A stretch of DNA of 64,000 nt from Soonwooa sp023440705 (GCA_023440705.1 JAEXRP010000003.1:94896-158895), one strand, 5' to 3'; shown: positions 42,953 through 51,797, numbered from the stretch's first letter. Notes: generated by a model not told the origin, from the sequence alone. Program-made: numbers and translations.

Positions 42953-43795
42953 ATGTCAGAGAATTCAAATTACAATCCAGAAAATCTATCATTAGATGAG
43001 ATTGTATTTCAGAATAGAAATAAAGAGTATGGCGCATACGATTTAAGAACGGAGTATCCTAAGTTATTGACGAAGTCATTTATTTTTGGTACAATTTTCT
43101 TCCTAGTTGCAGTTATATCTCCATTTGTATATCTGAAGATTAAGCAAATGAACGCTGCTGATAAAACTGAAGTTGATGCAAATCTTATTGAGATTTTACC
43201 AGAGCAGCCAGTTTTAGAACAGCCTAAGGAAGAGGAACCACCTCCACCACCTCCACCAAAAGAGGAGCCGGAGAAAATTGAAGTAATTCAAAACGTTGTT
43301 CCTGAACCTAAAAGAGAGCCAAAGGTAGAAACACCTCCACCACCGATTACAAAACAGTTAGAGACAACTACTGGTCTTGTTAATCAAGAAGGTGTTAAGA
43401 AGCCAGACTTTACGCCACCGCCACCGCCACCTGGACCAGGTAAAGTGACGACTGCTGAAGTTAAAGCTCCTGTTAATACTAACGAGGTATATGCTGAAGT
43501 AGATCAATCTGCTGAGTATCCTGGTGGTCTTGGAAGTTTCCGTAAATATGTTGGTGAGAATATCGATTCTTCTAACATGGAAGGTGAAGGACAATTAACA
43601 GTTAAATTAAGATTCATCGTAGAAAGAGATGGTTCGGTTTCCGATGTTAAGGTTATGCAAAAGTCAGGAAATTCTGAATTTGACTCTGAAGCAGTTAGTG
43701 TTGTTAAGAGACAAAAGAAATGGAAGCCTGCTAAGCTTAACGGTGAAAGCGTGAGATCATATTTCTCAATTCCAATTACAATGCAATTTCAATAA
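42953..43795 (+). CDS. tonB: TonB energy transducer
   Basis: TonB links the ExbB-ExbD motor to outer-membrane SusC/TonB-dependent receptors. The 280-residue product starts with the Bacteroidetes-type SLDEIVFQNRNKEYGAYDLR. A single helix lies at about 41-62. A Pro/Glu-rich periplasm-spanning linker (runs of Pro near 101-106, 140-143 and 163-168) is followed by a C-terminal TonB domain with VKLRFIVERDGSVSDVKV and SEFDSEAVSVVKRQKKWKPA. It ends at a strong terminator. Confidence 0.94.
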   Translation: MSENSNYNPENLSLDEIVFQNRNKEYGAYDLRTEYPKLLTKSFIFGTIFFLVAVISPFVYLKIKQMNAADKTEVDANLIEILPEQPVLEQPKEEEPPPPPPPKEEPEKIEVIQNVVPEPKREPKVETPPPPITKQLETTTGLVNQEGVKKPDFTPPPPPPGPGKVTTAEVKAPVNTNEVYAEVDQSAEYPGGLGSFRKYVGENIDSSNMEGEGQLTVKLRFIVERDGSVSDVKVMQKSGNSEFDSEAVSVVKRQKKWKPAKLNGESVRSYFSIPITMQFQ

Positions 43796-43815
43796 TTAGC
43801 ATTTATTAACATAAG

Positions 43816-43843
43816 AAAGAGAAGCTTCGGCTTCTCTTTTTTT
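43816..43843 (+). terminator. Terminator of the exbB-tonB operon
   Basis: A 10-bp stem AAAGAGAAGC 43816-43825 / GCTTCTCTTT 43830-43839 with a TTCG tetraloop is followed by seven T. Confidence 0.92.
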
Positions 43844-43844
43844 G

Positions 43845-43852
43845 TATCTTTG
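43845..43852 (+). promoter_or_regulatory. Promoter -7 box, leaderless spacing
   Basis: TATCTTTG ends 5 nt before ATG 43858 and abuts the tonB terminator, so a new transcript starts here. Confidence 0.55.
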
Positions 43853-43857
43853 TTACT

Positions 43858-44055
43858 ATGATGTTTAATTGGTTATCAGTAATCACGGGTTTTTTTTATG
43901 CCGTTCTAGGTATCGTGGTTATTATTTATAAATTTTTTGTAGTTCAGCTTGAACCAAATATTGCTTATCCATTAGGTGCTATTTTAATTGGTTATGGGAT
44001 TTTCCGTGTTTTTCGCGCTATTAAAAAAATAAGAGATAGTCGTTATGAAGAATAG
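43858..44055 (+). CDS. Small two-helix membrane protein
   Basis: The 65-residue product has two hydrophobic helices (about 5-27 and 36-52) and a basic C-terminus (RAIKKIRDSRYEE). The family is not known to me. The ATG is 5 nt after a promoter box. A second ATG follows directly at 43861. Its last 11 nt overlap the PstS-like gene, suggesting translational coupling and a functional link with that lipoprotein. Confidence 0.65.
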   Translation: MMFNWLSVITGFFYAVLGIVVIIYKFFVVQLEPNIAYPLGAILIGYGIFRVFRAIKKIRDSRYEE

Positions 44056-44917
44056 TATTTTAGTAGTATTCGCTTTTTTCTTTTTAATTTCATGTAATAA
44101 ATCTAAAACAGAGGCTTTGGATACGCCTAACCAAGGCTCTATTACATTGGAAGCGGATGAATCTTTTAGAAGTGTTACAGAAGCTTTAACAGAGCGTTAC
44201 ATGGCTCTCAATCCCAGTACGAAAATTAACGTAGTATATACCAAAGAAGATATTGGCTTGCTAGATCTTTTAGATAGAAAAACGCGTGTCATTGTAATGT
44301 CTCGTAACTTGACAAAGTCGGAAAAGGATGCTTATGATAAAAAAATAAATCTGCCTTGGCAACCTGCAAAATTTGCGGCTGATGCATTAGTTTTTGTTGT
44401 TTCTAAAGAAAATTCTACAATTAAAGAATTAAGTGTCGATGAAATTAAGAAGAGAATTTCTTCTGATGATAAAAGTTTGATATTTGATGGTGCTAACTCG
44501 AGTAATATTAATTTTATTGCTCAGCAGTTTAATGTAAAAGCTTCTGCTCTTAAGTATTCAATTATTAAAGGTAATGAGAATATTGTCAAAGAATTAGAAA
44601 AATATCCGAATAAAATTGGTGTGATTAGTCTTAATACAATTTCGCGTCCTTTTGGTGATGAAGCTATTATGCTAAGAGATAAAATCAATGTCTTACCAAT
44701 TGTTGATAAAGGCAAATCGTATACACCAACAGTTGATAACCTACAAGATATGCAATATCCTTTTACAAGAGTCTTATATTTCCTAACCAATGAGGCGTAT
44801 TATGGCCTTGGTAATGGTTTTATTAGATTTGCATGTACACAACTTGGACAGATCGTTGTGGAGAAAGAAGGGCTTCAACCTTACAATCTATATCGCCGTG
44901 AAGTTCAGATGCGATAA
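44045..44917 (+). CDS. PstS-like substrate-binding lipoprotein
   Basis: The 290-residue product has a lipoprotein signal with lipobox LISC (Cys17). Two lobes of the periplasmic phosphate-binding-protein type follow: SITLEADESFRSVTEALTERY, then WQPAKFAADALVFVVSKEN and a C-terminal RVLYFLTNEAYYGLGNGFIRF. There is no ABC permease or ATPase nearby, so it is probably not a classical phosphate importer subunit. In flavobacteria such genes commonly lie next to exbD-tonB and a TPR gene, as here. The ligand is unknown. Confidence 0.78.
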   Translation: MKNSILVVFAFFFLISCNKSKTEALDTPNQGSITLEADESFRSVTEALTERYMALNPSTKINVVYTKEDIGLLDLLDRKTRVIVMSRNLTKSEKDAYDKKINLPWQPAKFAADALVFVVSKENSTIKELSVDEIKKRISSDDKSLIFDGANSSNINFIAQQFNVKASALKYSIIKGNENIVKELEKYPNKIGVISLNTISRPFGDEAIMLRDKINVLPIVDKGKSYTPTVDNLQDMQYPFTRVLYFLTNEAYYGLGNGFIRFACTQLGQIVVEKEGLQPYNLYRREVQMR

Positions 44918-45013
44918 AATGTTAACAAAATTTACGATTTTAAAATAAAATTTGGAATGAATCTTGTGTTTCAATCCATATTCAATATTTAAATAAACTA
45001 AAATAAAATTATA

Positions 45014-46666
45014 ATGAATTATTCCAAGAAAATTGTTTTGACTGCGGCTGTTGGGTTCTTCTCTCAGTTTGCATTTGCTCAATCTGTGCAAGAAGGTATC
45101 ATCTATGTTGACAGTCACAAATATGCAAAAGCAAGACAAAATTTTAATGATTTAATTACAAAAGATCCTTCAGCTAATAACTATTTTTATCTGGGGAATA
45201 CATATTTAACTCAGTTCGAGCCTAATTTTGACAAGGCTAAAGAATATTTTGATCAAGGTTTAGCAAAAGATCCTAAAAGTGCTCTTAACAAAGTAGGTTT
45301 AGCTTCTATTAAAATTGGGAAAGGCGATAAGTCAGGAGAAAATGATCTTCGTCAAATTGTTAAAGATACTAAAGAGAAAGATGCAGAAGTACTTTATCGT
45401 GCAGCTGAAGCTTTAACGATTTATGAAAAAACTACGAATCCTGATTTAGCAATTGAGTTCCTTAACAAAGCTATTGAAAGATCTCAGAAAGCGGGTGTAC
45501 CTGCTAATTATTACTATGCGTTAGGAGATGCTTATAGACTTAAGTCTACTAATGATCCTAAGTTAGCTGGTAGTGCTCTTTCTGCTTACGAAAATGCACT
45601 TCCTGTTGCAAAAAGTAAGGCTTCTGTCTATACAAGAATTGCAACTTTATGGATGGCAGCTCAACAATGGCAAAAAGCAAAAGAAAATCTAGATAAAGCG
45701 GTTGCAGTTGATCCTTCTTATGCGCCTGCGTATAAAGCTTTGGCTGGTTTCAATATGAAATATCAACGTAACACTGAAGCGACGCAAGATTTGGTTAAAT
45801 ATTCTCAATATGCGGATGAAGATCCGTCAACTCAGTTAGAGATTGCTAAATTATATTTCATCAATGATGATTATGCGAATGCTAAAACGACTTTAGATAA
45901 GATTTTTGATAAAGTTGAAGATCCGATTAAATATAAACTTCGTGCTTATGTACAATACGGTTCTGGAGATTATACAGGTGCAAAAGAGAATTTAGATAAA
46001 TTTGTTAGCTCTGTAGATAAAGCTAGAGTTCAGGCTGCGGATCAAGGTCTTGCAGGTTTGATTGCTGCTGGTTTGGCTAAAGATGAAAAAGATCCTGCTA
46101 AAAAAGCGGAATTAGAAGCTCAAGTTCAGTCTAAAATTGCAATTGCAAAAGCTGCAAAAGATGAAACAATGAAGTGGGACGAAGAGTTAGCTAAAATCAA
46201 AGGTGGATTCAATGCTGCTTCTGCTGATCAAGGACCAACTAATCCACAGATTGAAGGACTTAAGAAAAAAGTGGCTGCTAACCCAGAAGATACTACATCT
46301 ATGGCATATTTAGCGCAAGCTTACCAAGAAGCTAAAAACTGGAATGGCGCTGTGTTAACATGGCAAAAATTAACAAGTTTGCTTCCTGATTGGGCGCCAG
46401 CGTATAACTCTTTGGCTTATGCATATCAACAAAGTGGTAATACAGATTTAGCGAATGGATCATATCAAAAATACATCGATTTGATCACAAAAAATCCTGC
46501 TGAAGTTGAAGCTAATAAAGAATCTCTTTCTTACGCATATTTTGCGATAGCTTATGCTAACAAAGATGGAGACAAGGCAAAAGCTAAAGAATATGCTGAT
46601 AAGGCGGTTGCGCTTAACCCAACATATCAAGATGCAGTTAATCTTGTTAAATATTTAAGTAAATAA
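45014..46666 (+). CDS. Secreted TPR-repeat protein
   Basis: The 550-residue product has a signal peptide (MNYSKKIVLTAAVGFFSQFAFAQ). About ten tetratricopeptide-like repeats follow, recognisable as WxxAKENLDKAVAVDPSYAPAYKALA, YYALGDAYRL and WAPAYNSLAYAYQQSGNTDLA. It is probably a periplasmic scaffold. It follows the PstS-like gene by 96 nt and ends at a strong terminator. A protein of this kind next to TonB could organise the TonB or outer-membrane machinery, but that is only inference. Confidence 0.82.
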   Translation: MNYSKKIVLTAAVGFFSQFAFAQSVQEGIIYVDSHKYAKARQNFNDLITKDPSANNYFYLGNTYLTQFEPNFDKAKEYFDQGLAKDPKSALNKVGLASIKIGKGDKSGENDLRQIVKDTKEKDAEVLYRAAEALTIYEKTTNPDLAIEFLNKAIERSQKAGVPANYYYALGDAYRLKSTNDPKLAGSALSAYENALPVAKSKASVYTRIATLWMAAQQWQKAKENLDKAVAVDPSYAPAYKALAGFNMKYQRNTEATQDLVKYSQYADEDPSTQLEIAKLYFINDDYANAKTTLDKIFDKVEDPIKYKLRAYVQYGSGDYTGAKENLDKFVSSVDKARVQAADQGLAGLIAAGLAKDEKDPAKKAELEAQVQSKIAIAKAAKDETMKWDEELAKIKGGFNAASADQGPTNPQIEGLKKKVAANPEDTTSMAYLAQAYQEAKNWNGAVLTWQKLTSLLPDWAPAYNSLAYAYQQSGNTDLANGSYQKYIDLITKNPAEVEANKESLSYAYFAIAYANKDGDKAKAKEYADKAVALNPTYQDAVNLVKYLSK

Positions 46667-46680
46667 GATACTAATCATAA

Positions 46681-46714
46681 AAAAATCCCGTGGTGAAAAC
46701 TGCGGGATTTTTTT
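46681..46714 (+). terminator. Terminator after the TPR gene
   Basis: A 10-bp stem AAAAATCCCG 46681-46690 / CGGGATTTTT 46703-46712 is followed by T. Confidence 0.9.
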
Positions 46715-46721
46715 GTTTTCA

Positions 46722-46729
46722 TAAATTTG
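46722..46729 (+). promoter_or_regulatory. Promoter -7 box for bshB1
   Basis: TAAATTTG, 15 nt before the ATG at 46745. No clear -33 element. Confidence 0.4.
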
Positions 46730-46744
46730 TAAAAAATTAAGATA

Positions 46745-47461
46745 ATGAAAGTTGACATCTTAGCAATTGGAGCACATCCTGACGATGTTGAGTTGGGTTG
46801 TGGAGGAACATTAGCAAAACTGATTTCGGAAGGAAAAAAAGTAGCTATAATCGATTTGACACAAGGTGAATTAGGAACTCGTGGTACTAACGAAACGCGC
46901 GCTGTGGAAGCTGCTGAAGCTGCAAAGATTTTGAAAGTATCAGCAAGAGAAAACTTGAAGATGGAAGATGGCTTTTTAGAAAATTCTAAAGACTATCAAA
47001 TGCGAATCGTTAAAATGATTAGAAAATACCAACCAGATATTGTTTTGGCTAATGCGATTGATGATCGTCATCCTGACCATGCAAAAGGCGCAAAATTGGC
47101 TTCTGATGCCTGTTTCCTTTCAGGGCTTAGAAAAATCGAAACCGAATTAGACAATCGACCACAAGAGGTTTGGCGACCTAAATTGATTTTGCATTACATC
47201 CAGTGGAAGCATATTCAACCAGAATTTGTTATTGATATCTCTGATTTTTTAGATATTAAAATAGCATCTTGTATGGCTTATAAAACACAGTTTTATGATC
47301 CAACTTCTAACGAACCTATGACGCCAATTGCTACAAAAGACTTTTTGGAGAGTTTAACCTATCGGGCGCAAGATCTTGGGCGTTTATCGGGAGTTGCTTA
47401 TGCTGAGGGTTTTACGTCTGAAAAATTAATTGCTTTGAAAAATTTTGATAATTTTATTTGA
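46745..47461 (+). CDS. bshB1: Bacillithiol biosynthesis deacetylase BshB1
   Basis: A PIG-L/LmbE-type zinc hydrolase that removes acetyl from GlcNAc-malate in bacillithiol synthesis. The 238-residue product has the metal motif AIGAHPDDVELGCGG (His11, Asp13, Asp14) and the second site DDRHPDHAKGA. The BshB1-specific DLTQGELGTRGT, PTSNEPMTPIATKDFLES and the ending RLSGVAYAEGF are also present. The length is typical. The stop codon overlaps the -33 box of the tRNA-His promoter. bshA and bshC are not in the window. Confidence 0.95.
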   Translation: MKVDILAIGAHPDDVELGCGGTLAKLISEGKKVAIIDLTQGELGTRGTNETRAVEAAEAAKILKVSARENLKMEDGFLENSKDYQMRIVKMIRKYQPDIVLANAIDDRHPDHAKGAKLASDACFLSGLRKIETELDNRPQEVWRPKLILHYIQWKHIQPEFVIDISDFLDIKIASCMAYKTQFYDPTSNEPMTPIATKDFLESLTYRAQDLGRLSGVAYAEGFTSEKLIALKNFDNFI

Positions 47462-47487
47462 TAGTTAGAATTATTGTGCTATATTTG
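47457..47487 (+). promoter_or_regulatory. Full consensus promoter of tRNA-His
   Basis: TTTG 47457-47460, exactly 19 nt, TATATTTG 47480-47487. The -33 box overlaps the bshB1 stop codon. Confidence 0.8.
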
Positions 47488-47500
47488 CACACGCAAAAAC

Positions 47501-47576
<76 letters not shown>

Positions 47577-47582
47577 AAATTT

Positions 47583-47614
47583 AAAAGCATCCTAATTTTA
47601 GGATGCTTTTTTTG
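47583..47614 (+). terminator. Terminator of tRNA-His
   Basis: A 12-bp stem AAAAGCATCCTA 47583-47594 / TAGGATGCTTTT 47599-47610 is followed by T. Confidence 0.92.
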
Positions 47615-48191
47615 TTTTGTCGATTAAGAGTTTTTTTTTGACTATCTACTTTTATTATTGTTAAACTTTTTTCAGTTGTAAAAATATTTGAGTTTTAATG
47701 ATGTCGGTTCCTACGTTTTATTTCTATATTTTTTCATAATTTTTAGTAGTTAGACGAGTTTTTATTCTCGATTAGCTTTTTAGGTTTCAATCTTAAGTTT
47801 ATTATGATAGTATTTGATAATCTTAATTTTCTTTAATTTTAGCACATTAATATTTTTAGCATTTAAATTCTATTAAAGTATAATAGGATGTGCTTATTTA
47901 TTGATTTTAAATGTGTGTTTAATTAATTTTGTTGTTTGTAATGTTTTATTAATTATTGAACGAAGGATTCTAAAATAATATCGATACTTTATTGTTTTGA
48001 TTTTCGCAGAAATATAAATTGTATTTAAAATATCTCGTTTATAATGCGTTATGATTATTGATCTAATAAATTGTAAAAATATTTGTTTAAAGTTTTGCTT
48101 AATTAAATATTAAGTTATACATTTACCACGCCTTAGAAAAGCAGTAGTGCTAAACAAAGGCAATAAATTTTTTTTCATCATTTGTGTTTTT
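47615..48191. other. Very AT-rich stretch without a gene
   Basis: About 575 nt with no credible reading frame on either strand and no tRNA, RNase P, tmRNA or SRP signatures. The most structured part is 48130-48161, where GCCTT/AAGGC encloses AGCA-GTAG-TGCT, followed by an eight-T run at 48168-48175. A strong plus-strand terminator follows at 48192. An unannotated small RNA is possible. Confidence 0.5.
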
Positions 48192-48221
48192 AGAATCGTA
48201 TCTCTGATACGATTCTTTTTT
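48192..48221 (+). terminator. Plus-strand terminator with no upstream gene
   Basis: An 11-bp perfect stem AGAATCGTATC 48192-48202 / GATACGATTCT 48206-48216 with loop TCT is followed by T on the plus strand only. The minus-strand gene that ends at 48221 would not be terminated by it in its own direction with a T run. Confidence 0.75.
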
Positions 48222-49258
48222 TATGCCTCATAGTAGAGTAGAAGGTAGATGAAGTAACTATATGTAACGCTTCCCTCTTGTCGATTTGTCTTTAAAAATA
48301 GATCATTAGTCCAGCCAAAAACATCACCTAGTACACTTTCATTTTTTTTCCTAAAAGCGATTTCGTTGGCTCTGTCTCTCTTCATTTTTTGAGAATAGCT
48401 TTTTAAAATAAATTCCACCCACTTTGGGTCAGAAGCCTGAATATTTGATAGAATGTTTTTCAAGGCAAAAAGGTTTGCAGAATATTCTAATTCTGGTTTT
48501 CCGGAATAAATACAATTTAGAAATCCAATAAATCTAGCTTCTTGCTCTCTAGCATAACCCAGTTGATGCGCCGCTTCGTGTGATAATGTAAAAGCCTTGT
48601 TGCTATCGGGTAAATTAGCATCGTATTGTGCTTCTGCTGTAAAAGGATTGTAATAGCCTAAAATACCTGTTAAGCTCATTATTTCGCCAAATAAACTTGG
48701 TTTTATAGAAATAATATTTGTTGGTGTTTTGGTATTGAATTTTGTCGGTATTTTGGCTTGTGTTAAAATGAGTTCGGATTTAATCTTGTCAAGGTTTTCG
48801 ATTTGATAAATACCATTTTTGTCTTCATTAAGATCTTCTCTGTTTTTAATGCAAAGTTTGAGATATTTTAAAGATAAAGTTTTTAGTTTTTCGATTGAGA
48901 TTTTATCGTTTGGATTAACTTTAATAATCGGTTTTTGAAAATACATCATTCCCCAAAATATTTGATAAACGAAGTAGATTATATTTAAGAATATTAAAAC
49001 TTTTACTAGCTGAGATTTTATTCCTTTTTTAAAAATAAAATAAATAGTAGTTGCAATCCATAATCCTAAAACTACATACAAAATATCACCAACTGAAAAA
49101 TTGAGGCTACTAAATATTTTTTGATGTGCTGATTTTTGCCATTCATAAATTTTCGCAAAAAAATCGATTGCTATTGTCGATTTTGATAGTAAGTAAAAAA
49201 CAAAAATTTGGGCAAACCAAAGGCCTGCCCAAATTAATATTTTCTTTTTTTGAGACAT
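48221..49258 (-). CDS. DUF3810 membrane-bound putative zinc peptidase
   Basis: The 345-residue product from ATG 49258 has three N-terminal membrane helices (within about 10-115). A soluble domain follows with an HExxH motif (SHEAAHQLGYAREQEARF) typical of zinc metallopeptidases, and the downstream Glu lies in EQEARF. This fits the DUF3810 family. A longer frame (to 49297) would overlap the transporter gene. ATG 49258 lies 1 nt after the transporter stop, so the two are co-transcribed. The substrate is unknown. Confidence 0.82.
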   Translation of the reverse strand: MSQKKKILIWAGLWFAQIFVFYLLSKSTIAIDFFAKIYEWQKSAHQKIFSSLNFSVGDILYVVLGLWIATTIYFIFKKGIKSQLVKVLIFLNIIYFVYQIFWGMMYFQKPIIKVNPNDKISIEKLKTLSLKYLKLCIKNREDLNEDKNGIYQIENLDKIKSELILTQAKIPTKFNTKTPTNIISIKPSLFGEIMSLTGILGYYNPFTAEAQYDANLPDSNKAFTLSHEAAHQLGYAREQEARFIGFLNCIYSGKPELEYSANLFALKNILSNIQASDPKWVEFILKSYSQKMKRDRANEIAFRKKNESVLGDVFGWTNDLFLKTNRQEGSVTYSYFIYLLLYYEA

Positions 49259-49259
49259 T

Positions 49260-51026
49260 TTAGTGTCCGCTACTTTCATTTGATTCTGTAAGTTCAACGC
49301 CTTGTTTCTTTAGAATTTTAGGTGTAATATAACCAAAAATTGCTAGATATAAAAAGCAAAGAGCAGGGATGATATAAGAGAAATGTGTGTATGTCATTCC
49401 CATGATACCGCCATGTCCAGAAGGACCATTGTCAATATCGCAAATTGCACCTTGTACTAATGGGATAATACCGCCACCCAAAATCATCATAATAAGGAAA
49501 GATGATGCTTTACCAGTGTTTTTGCCAAGTCCTGCAATCGCTAAATCGAAAATTGCTGGCCACATAATTGAACAGAAAAGTCCTCCAGAGATCAAGAAAT
49601 ATTTTGCTATATTTTTGTCTGGATAGAAAAGTCCACAAATCATCATTATGATACCTGCAACACCAAAAATCATAAGTGTTTTTCCAGCGTTTTTTCCACC
49701 GATAAAACTGATAAAAATAAATATTGCAATCCAAATAGGATAGATATAGAATGATGTTACATCTTTACCACTCATGTTATTTGCGAAAATAATAATCCCA
49801 AATGCTATGAACGGAACAATGATTTTTAAAAGTAAATTAACAGCTTTTGAGGTGTTAAAAACGTTGATCCCGCCATTCCAACGTCCAATCATAAGACTTC
49901 CCCAATATAGAGAGACAAACGGCGCAATATTGTTTTCTAAAACGCTTCCGAATTCGCGAGTATGCAGTAGGGCAGGTAGATTACTAATGATACTAACTTC
50001 CACACCAACATACAAGAAGATGGCGATCATACCCAAAACAAGTTGAGGGTATTTTGTAATTCTAAATTTCTCCGAACCTTCGTCAATTAACTTTTCTTCT
50101 TCTTTTGCAGGATCTTCAATTTTTGAAAATAACATGAAAATCGCTACCAAAATAAATGCGATTCCTAAAATTACAAAAGGCATTTTAACGGTGCTAAGTT
50201 TGCCTTTTACAAACTCTTTTGGATAGAGTGTATTAGAAGCTTCTTTCTTGGTGTCGTCAAGCTGTTTTGAATATTGATTAAGTTGCTCGTCAGAAAGATT
50301 AGCGCTAGCTTCCAAGGAAGAAAGTCCAGTATTTAATTTGCCGATTTGATCATTGACTTTAGTTTCTGTAGCTGCTTTTTCTGCAACGTCAACATGTGTA
50401 TCTTTTCCTAAATCTAAAATGTTAGTTTCAAGCTCGGTTTTAAGAGTTTTGTATTCGTGTACTAAAGTTTCGGTTTTGCTAAGATTGGCTGGAAGAGTTT
50501 CACTTTTATTACCAGTTCCGAACAAAGCGATACCAACGATAATTGGGCCTATCGTCGTTCCCAGAGAGTTAATTCCACCTGCTAAAGTCAATCGGTGCGC
50601 ACCGGTACTTGCGCTTCCCATTTTGATGGCTAAAGGATTGGCAACAATTTGCTGTACCGAAAATCCTAATCCTACCACAAATAATGCAGTTAAGAAAAAC
50701 CAGAAATTGGCTGTGGATGCAGCTGGGAAGAATAAAAATGCGCCAATTGCAGAAATGCTCAATCCAACAGCAAGTGTTTTTTTGTAACCAAATTTTTGTA
50801 AAATATCACTTTTAAGCGAAATGATGAAGAATATTACGGATCCAACAAAATAGGCGGCGTAGAAGGCCCAAGCGACCAGTTGCGACTGTAATTGTGATAA
50901 TACAAACCATTTTTTGAAAACGGGAATCAGGATGTCATTACTCGCTGCTACAAATCCCCAGAAGAAGAATACAATAACCAAGGACAAAAACTGTGACCAC
51001 TTGGTTTGTTCGTTATGTTGACTCAT
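49260..51026 (-). CDS. Sugar MFS transporter with large inter-helix insertion
   Basis: The 588-residue protein belongs to the FucP / glucose-galactose branch of the major facilitator superfamily. It has FFFWGFVAASNDILIPVFKK in TM1, LVGLGFSVQQIVANPLA-like TM4, and TLAGGINSLGTTIGPIIVG. C-terminal helices contain GGLFCSIMWPAIFDLAI and MMILGGGIIPLVQG. FucP-type carriers are usually near 410-440 residues. Here about 107 hydrophilic, coiled-coil-like residues (172-278) are inserted between TM5 and TM6, on the periplasmic side if the topology is standard. It is followed directly by DUF3810. The sugar cannot be told. Confidence 0.88.
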   Translation of the reverse strand: MSQHNEQTKWSQFLSLVIVFFFWGFVAASNDILIPVFKKWFVLSQLQSQLVAWAFYAAYFVGSVIFFIISLKSDILQKFGYKKTLAVGLSISAIGAFLFFPAASTANFWFFLTALFVVGLGFSVQQIVANPLAIKMGSASTGAHRLTLAGGINSLGTTIGPIIVGIALFGTGNKSETLPANLSKTETLVHEYKTLKTELETNILDLGKDTHVDVAEKAATETKVNDQIGKLNTGLSSLEASANLSDEQLNQYSKQLDDTKKEASNTLYPKEFVKGKLSTVKMPFVILGIAFILVAIFMLFSKIEDPAKEEEKLIDEGSEKFRITKYPQLVLGMIAIFLYVGVEVSIISNLPALLHTREFGSVLENNIAPFVSLYWGSLMIGRWNGGINVFNTSKAVNLLLKIIVPFIAFGIIIFANNMSGKDVTSFYIYPIWIAIFIFISFIGGKNAGKTLMIFGVAGIIMMICGLFYPDKNIAKYFLISGGLFCSIMWPAIFDLAIAGLGKNTGKASSFLIMMILGGGIIPLVQGAICDIDNGPSGHGGIMGMTYTHFSYIIPALCFLYLAIFGYITPKILKKQGVELTESNESSGH

Positions 51027-51045
51027 TTAATAAAAATATGTTAAA

Positions 51046-51053
51046 CAAATATA
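51046..51053 (-). promoter_or_regulatory. Promoter -7 box for the sugar transporter
   Basis: TATATTTG on the minus strand, 19 nt before the ATG and just after the plsC stop. Confidence 0.45.
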
Positions 51054-51054
51054 A

Positions 51055-51792
51055 TTATTTATTAATAAGATAATACTTGTTTAAAACATTTTTAATTTCC
51101 TCATACACAACGGATTTTAATTCTGTCATTGATAAGTTGGGTTCGTAGATGCCATTAAAGTAGGCTTTCGCGCATCCCGGATAACCTTTTTTATTGTTAA
51201 AAGGAAACATTTCTTTTAGACCAATAAATGTGAAAGCAGCGATAGAAAACTTATGTTTTGTAGCTAAAATAAAAGCTCCATCTTTAAAATTATCCAAAAT
51301 AATAGAGGTGTCATCTGGCACGCCACCTTCAGGGAAGATAACGATACTACTACCTTCTTGCATTTTTTCGGCACAACGTCGGTAGACATCAGCACGACTT
51401 CTGGCGCTGCTTCGGTCAACCATCACACAAATTCTTTTATAAATAGTTCCGAAAATCGGAATCTTCACCAACTCTTTTTTACCGACGAAACAAAGCGGAT
51501 GATTTGGTAACAAAATCAGCATCAACATAATATCCATGATCGAAGTATGATTGGATACAAAAACATATTGTTGGTTTTTGTTGAGATTTTGCTTAGAAAT
51601 GTTAATGCGCTTATAACTCATGCCCATGCCGTAGTACATACAATACGCCCACATACGAATAAAGAAATAACAATATCTGTAGTGACTTTTTCTAAAAGAA
51701 AGGATATAGACTGGGATTCCCCAAAGTATGGTGAATATAAGTCCGATGATTACCATCCAAACGCGCCAAAGTATATTAAGAATTGCTGTCAT
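51055..51792 (-). CDS. plsC: 1-acyl-sn-glycerol-3-phosphate acyltransferase
   Basis: PlsC acylates lysophosphatidic acid in phospholipid synthesis at the inner membrane. The 245-residue product has two N-terminal hydrophobic stretches, the catalytic HX4D motif NHTSIMD (His82, Asp87), the substrate motif with VDRSSARSR and the FPEGG motif near 155. The length fits the family. Related acyltransferases for ornithine lipids share these motifs, so the exact acceptor is not certain. It starts 5 nt after gtrA. Confidence 0.9.
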   Translation of the reverse strand: MTAILNILWRVWMVIIGLIFTILWGIPVYILSFRKSHYRYCYFFIRMWAYCMYYGMGMSYKRINISKQNLNKNQQYVFVSNHTSIMDIMLMLILLPNHPLCFVGKKELVKIPIFGTIYKRICVMVDRSSARSRADVYRRCAEKMQEGSSIVIFPEGGVPDDTSIILDNFKDGAFILATKHKFSIAAFTFIGLKEMFPFNNKKGYPGCAKAYFNGIYEPNLSMTELKSVVYEEIKNVLNKYYLINK

Positions 51793-51797
51793 TTTAA

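Noticed and set aside
43201..43440. Proline-codon repeats in tonB as a possible recombination hot spot
   Set aside because: Pro/Glu-rich linkers are normal for TonB, and the DNA repeats are short and imperfect.
47615..48191. RNase P RNA, tmRNA or SRP RNA in the geneless stretch
   Set aside because: The conserved core sequences of these RNAs are absent. Only a small nested hairpin and a terminator can be seen.
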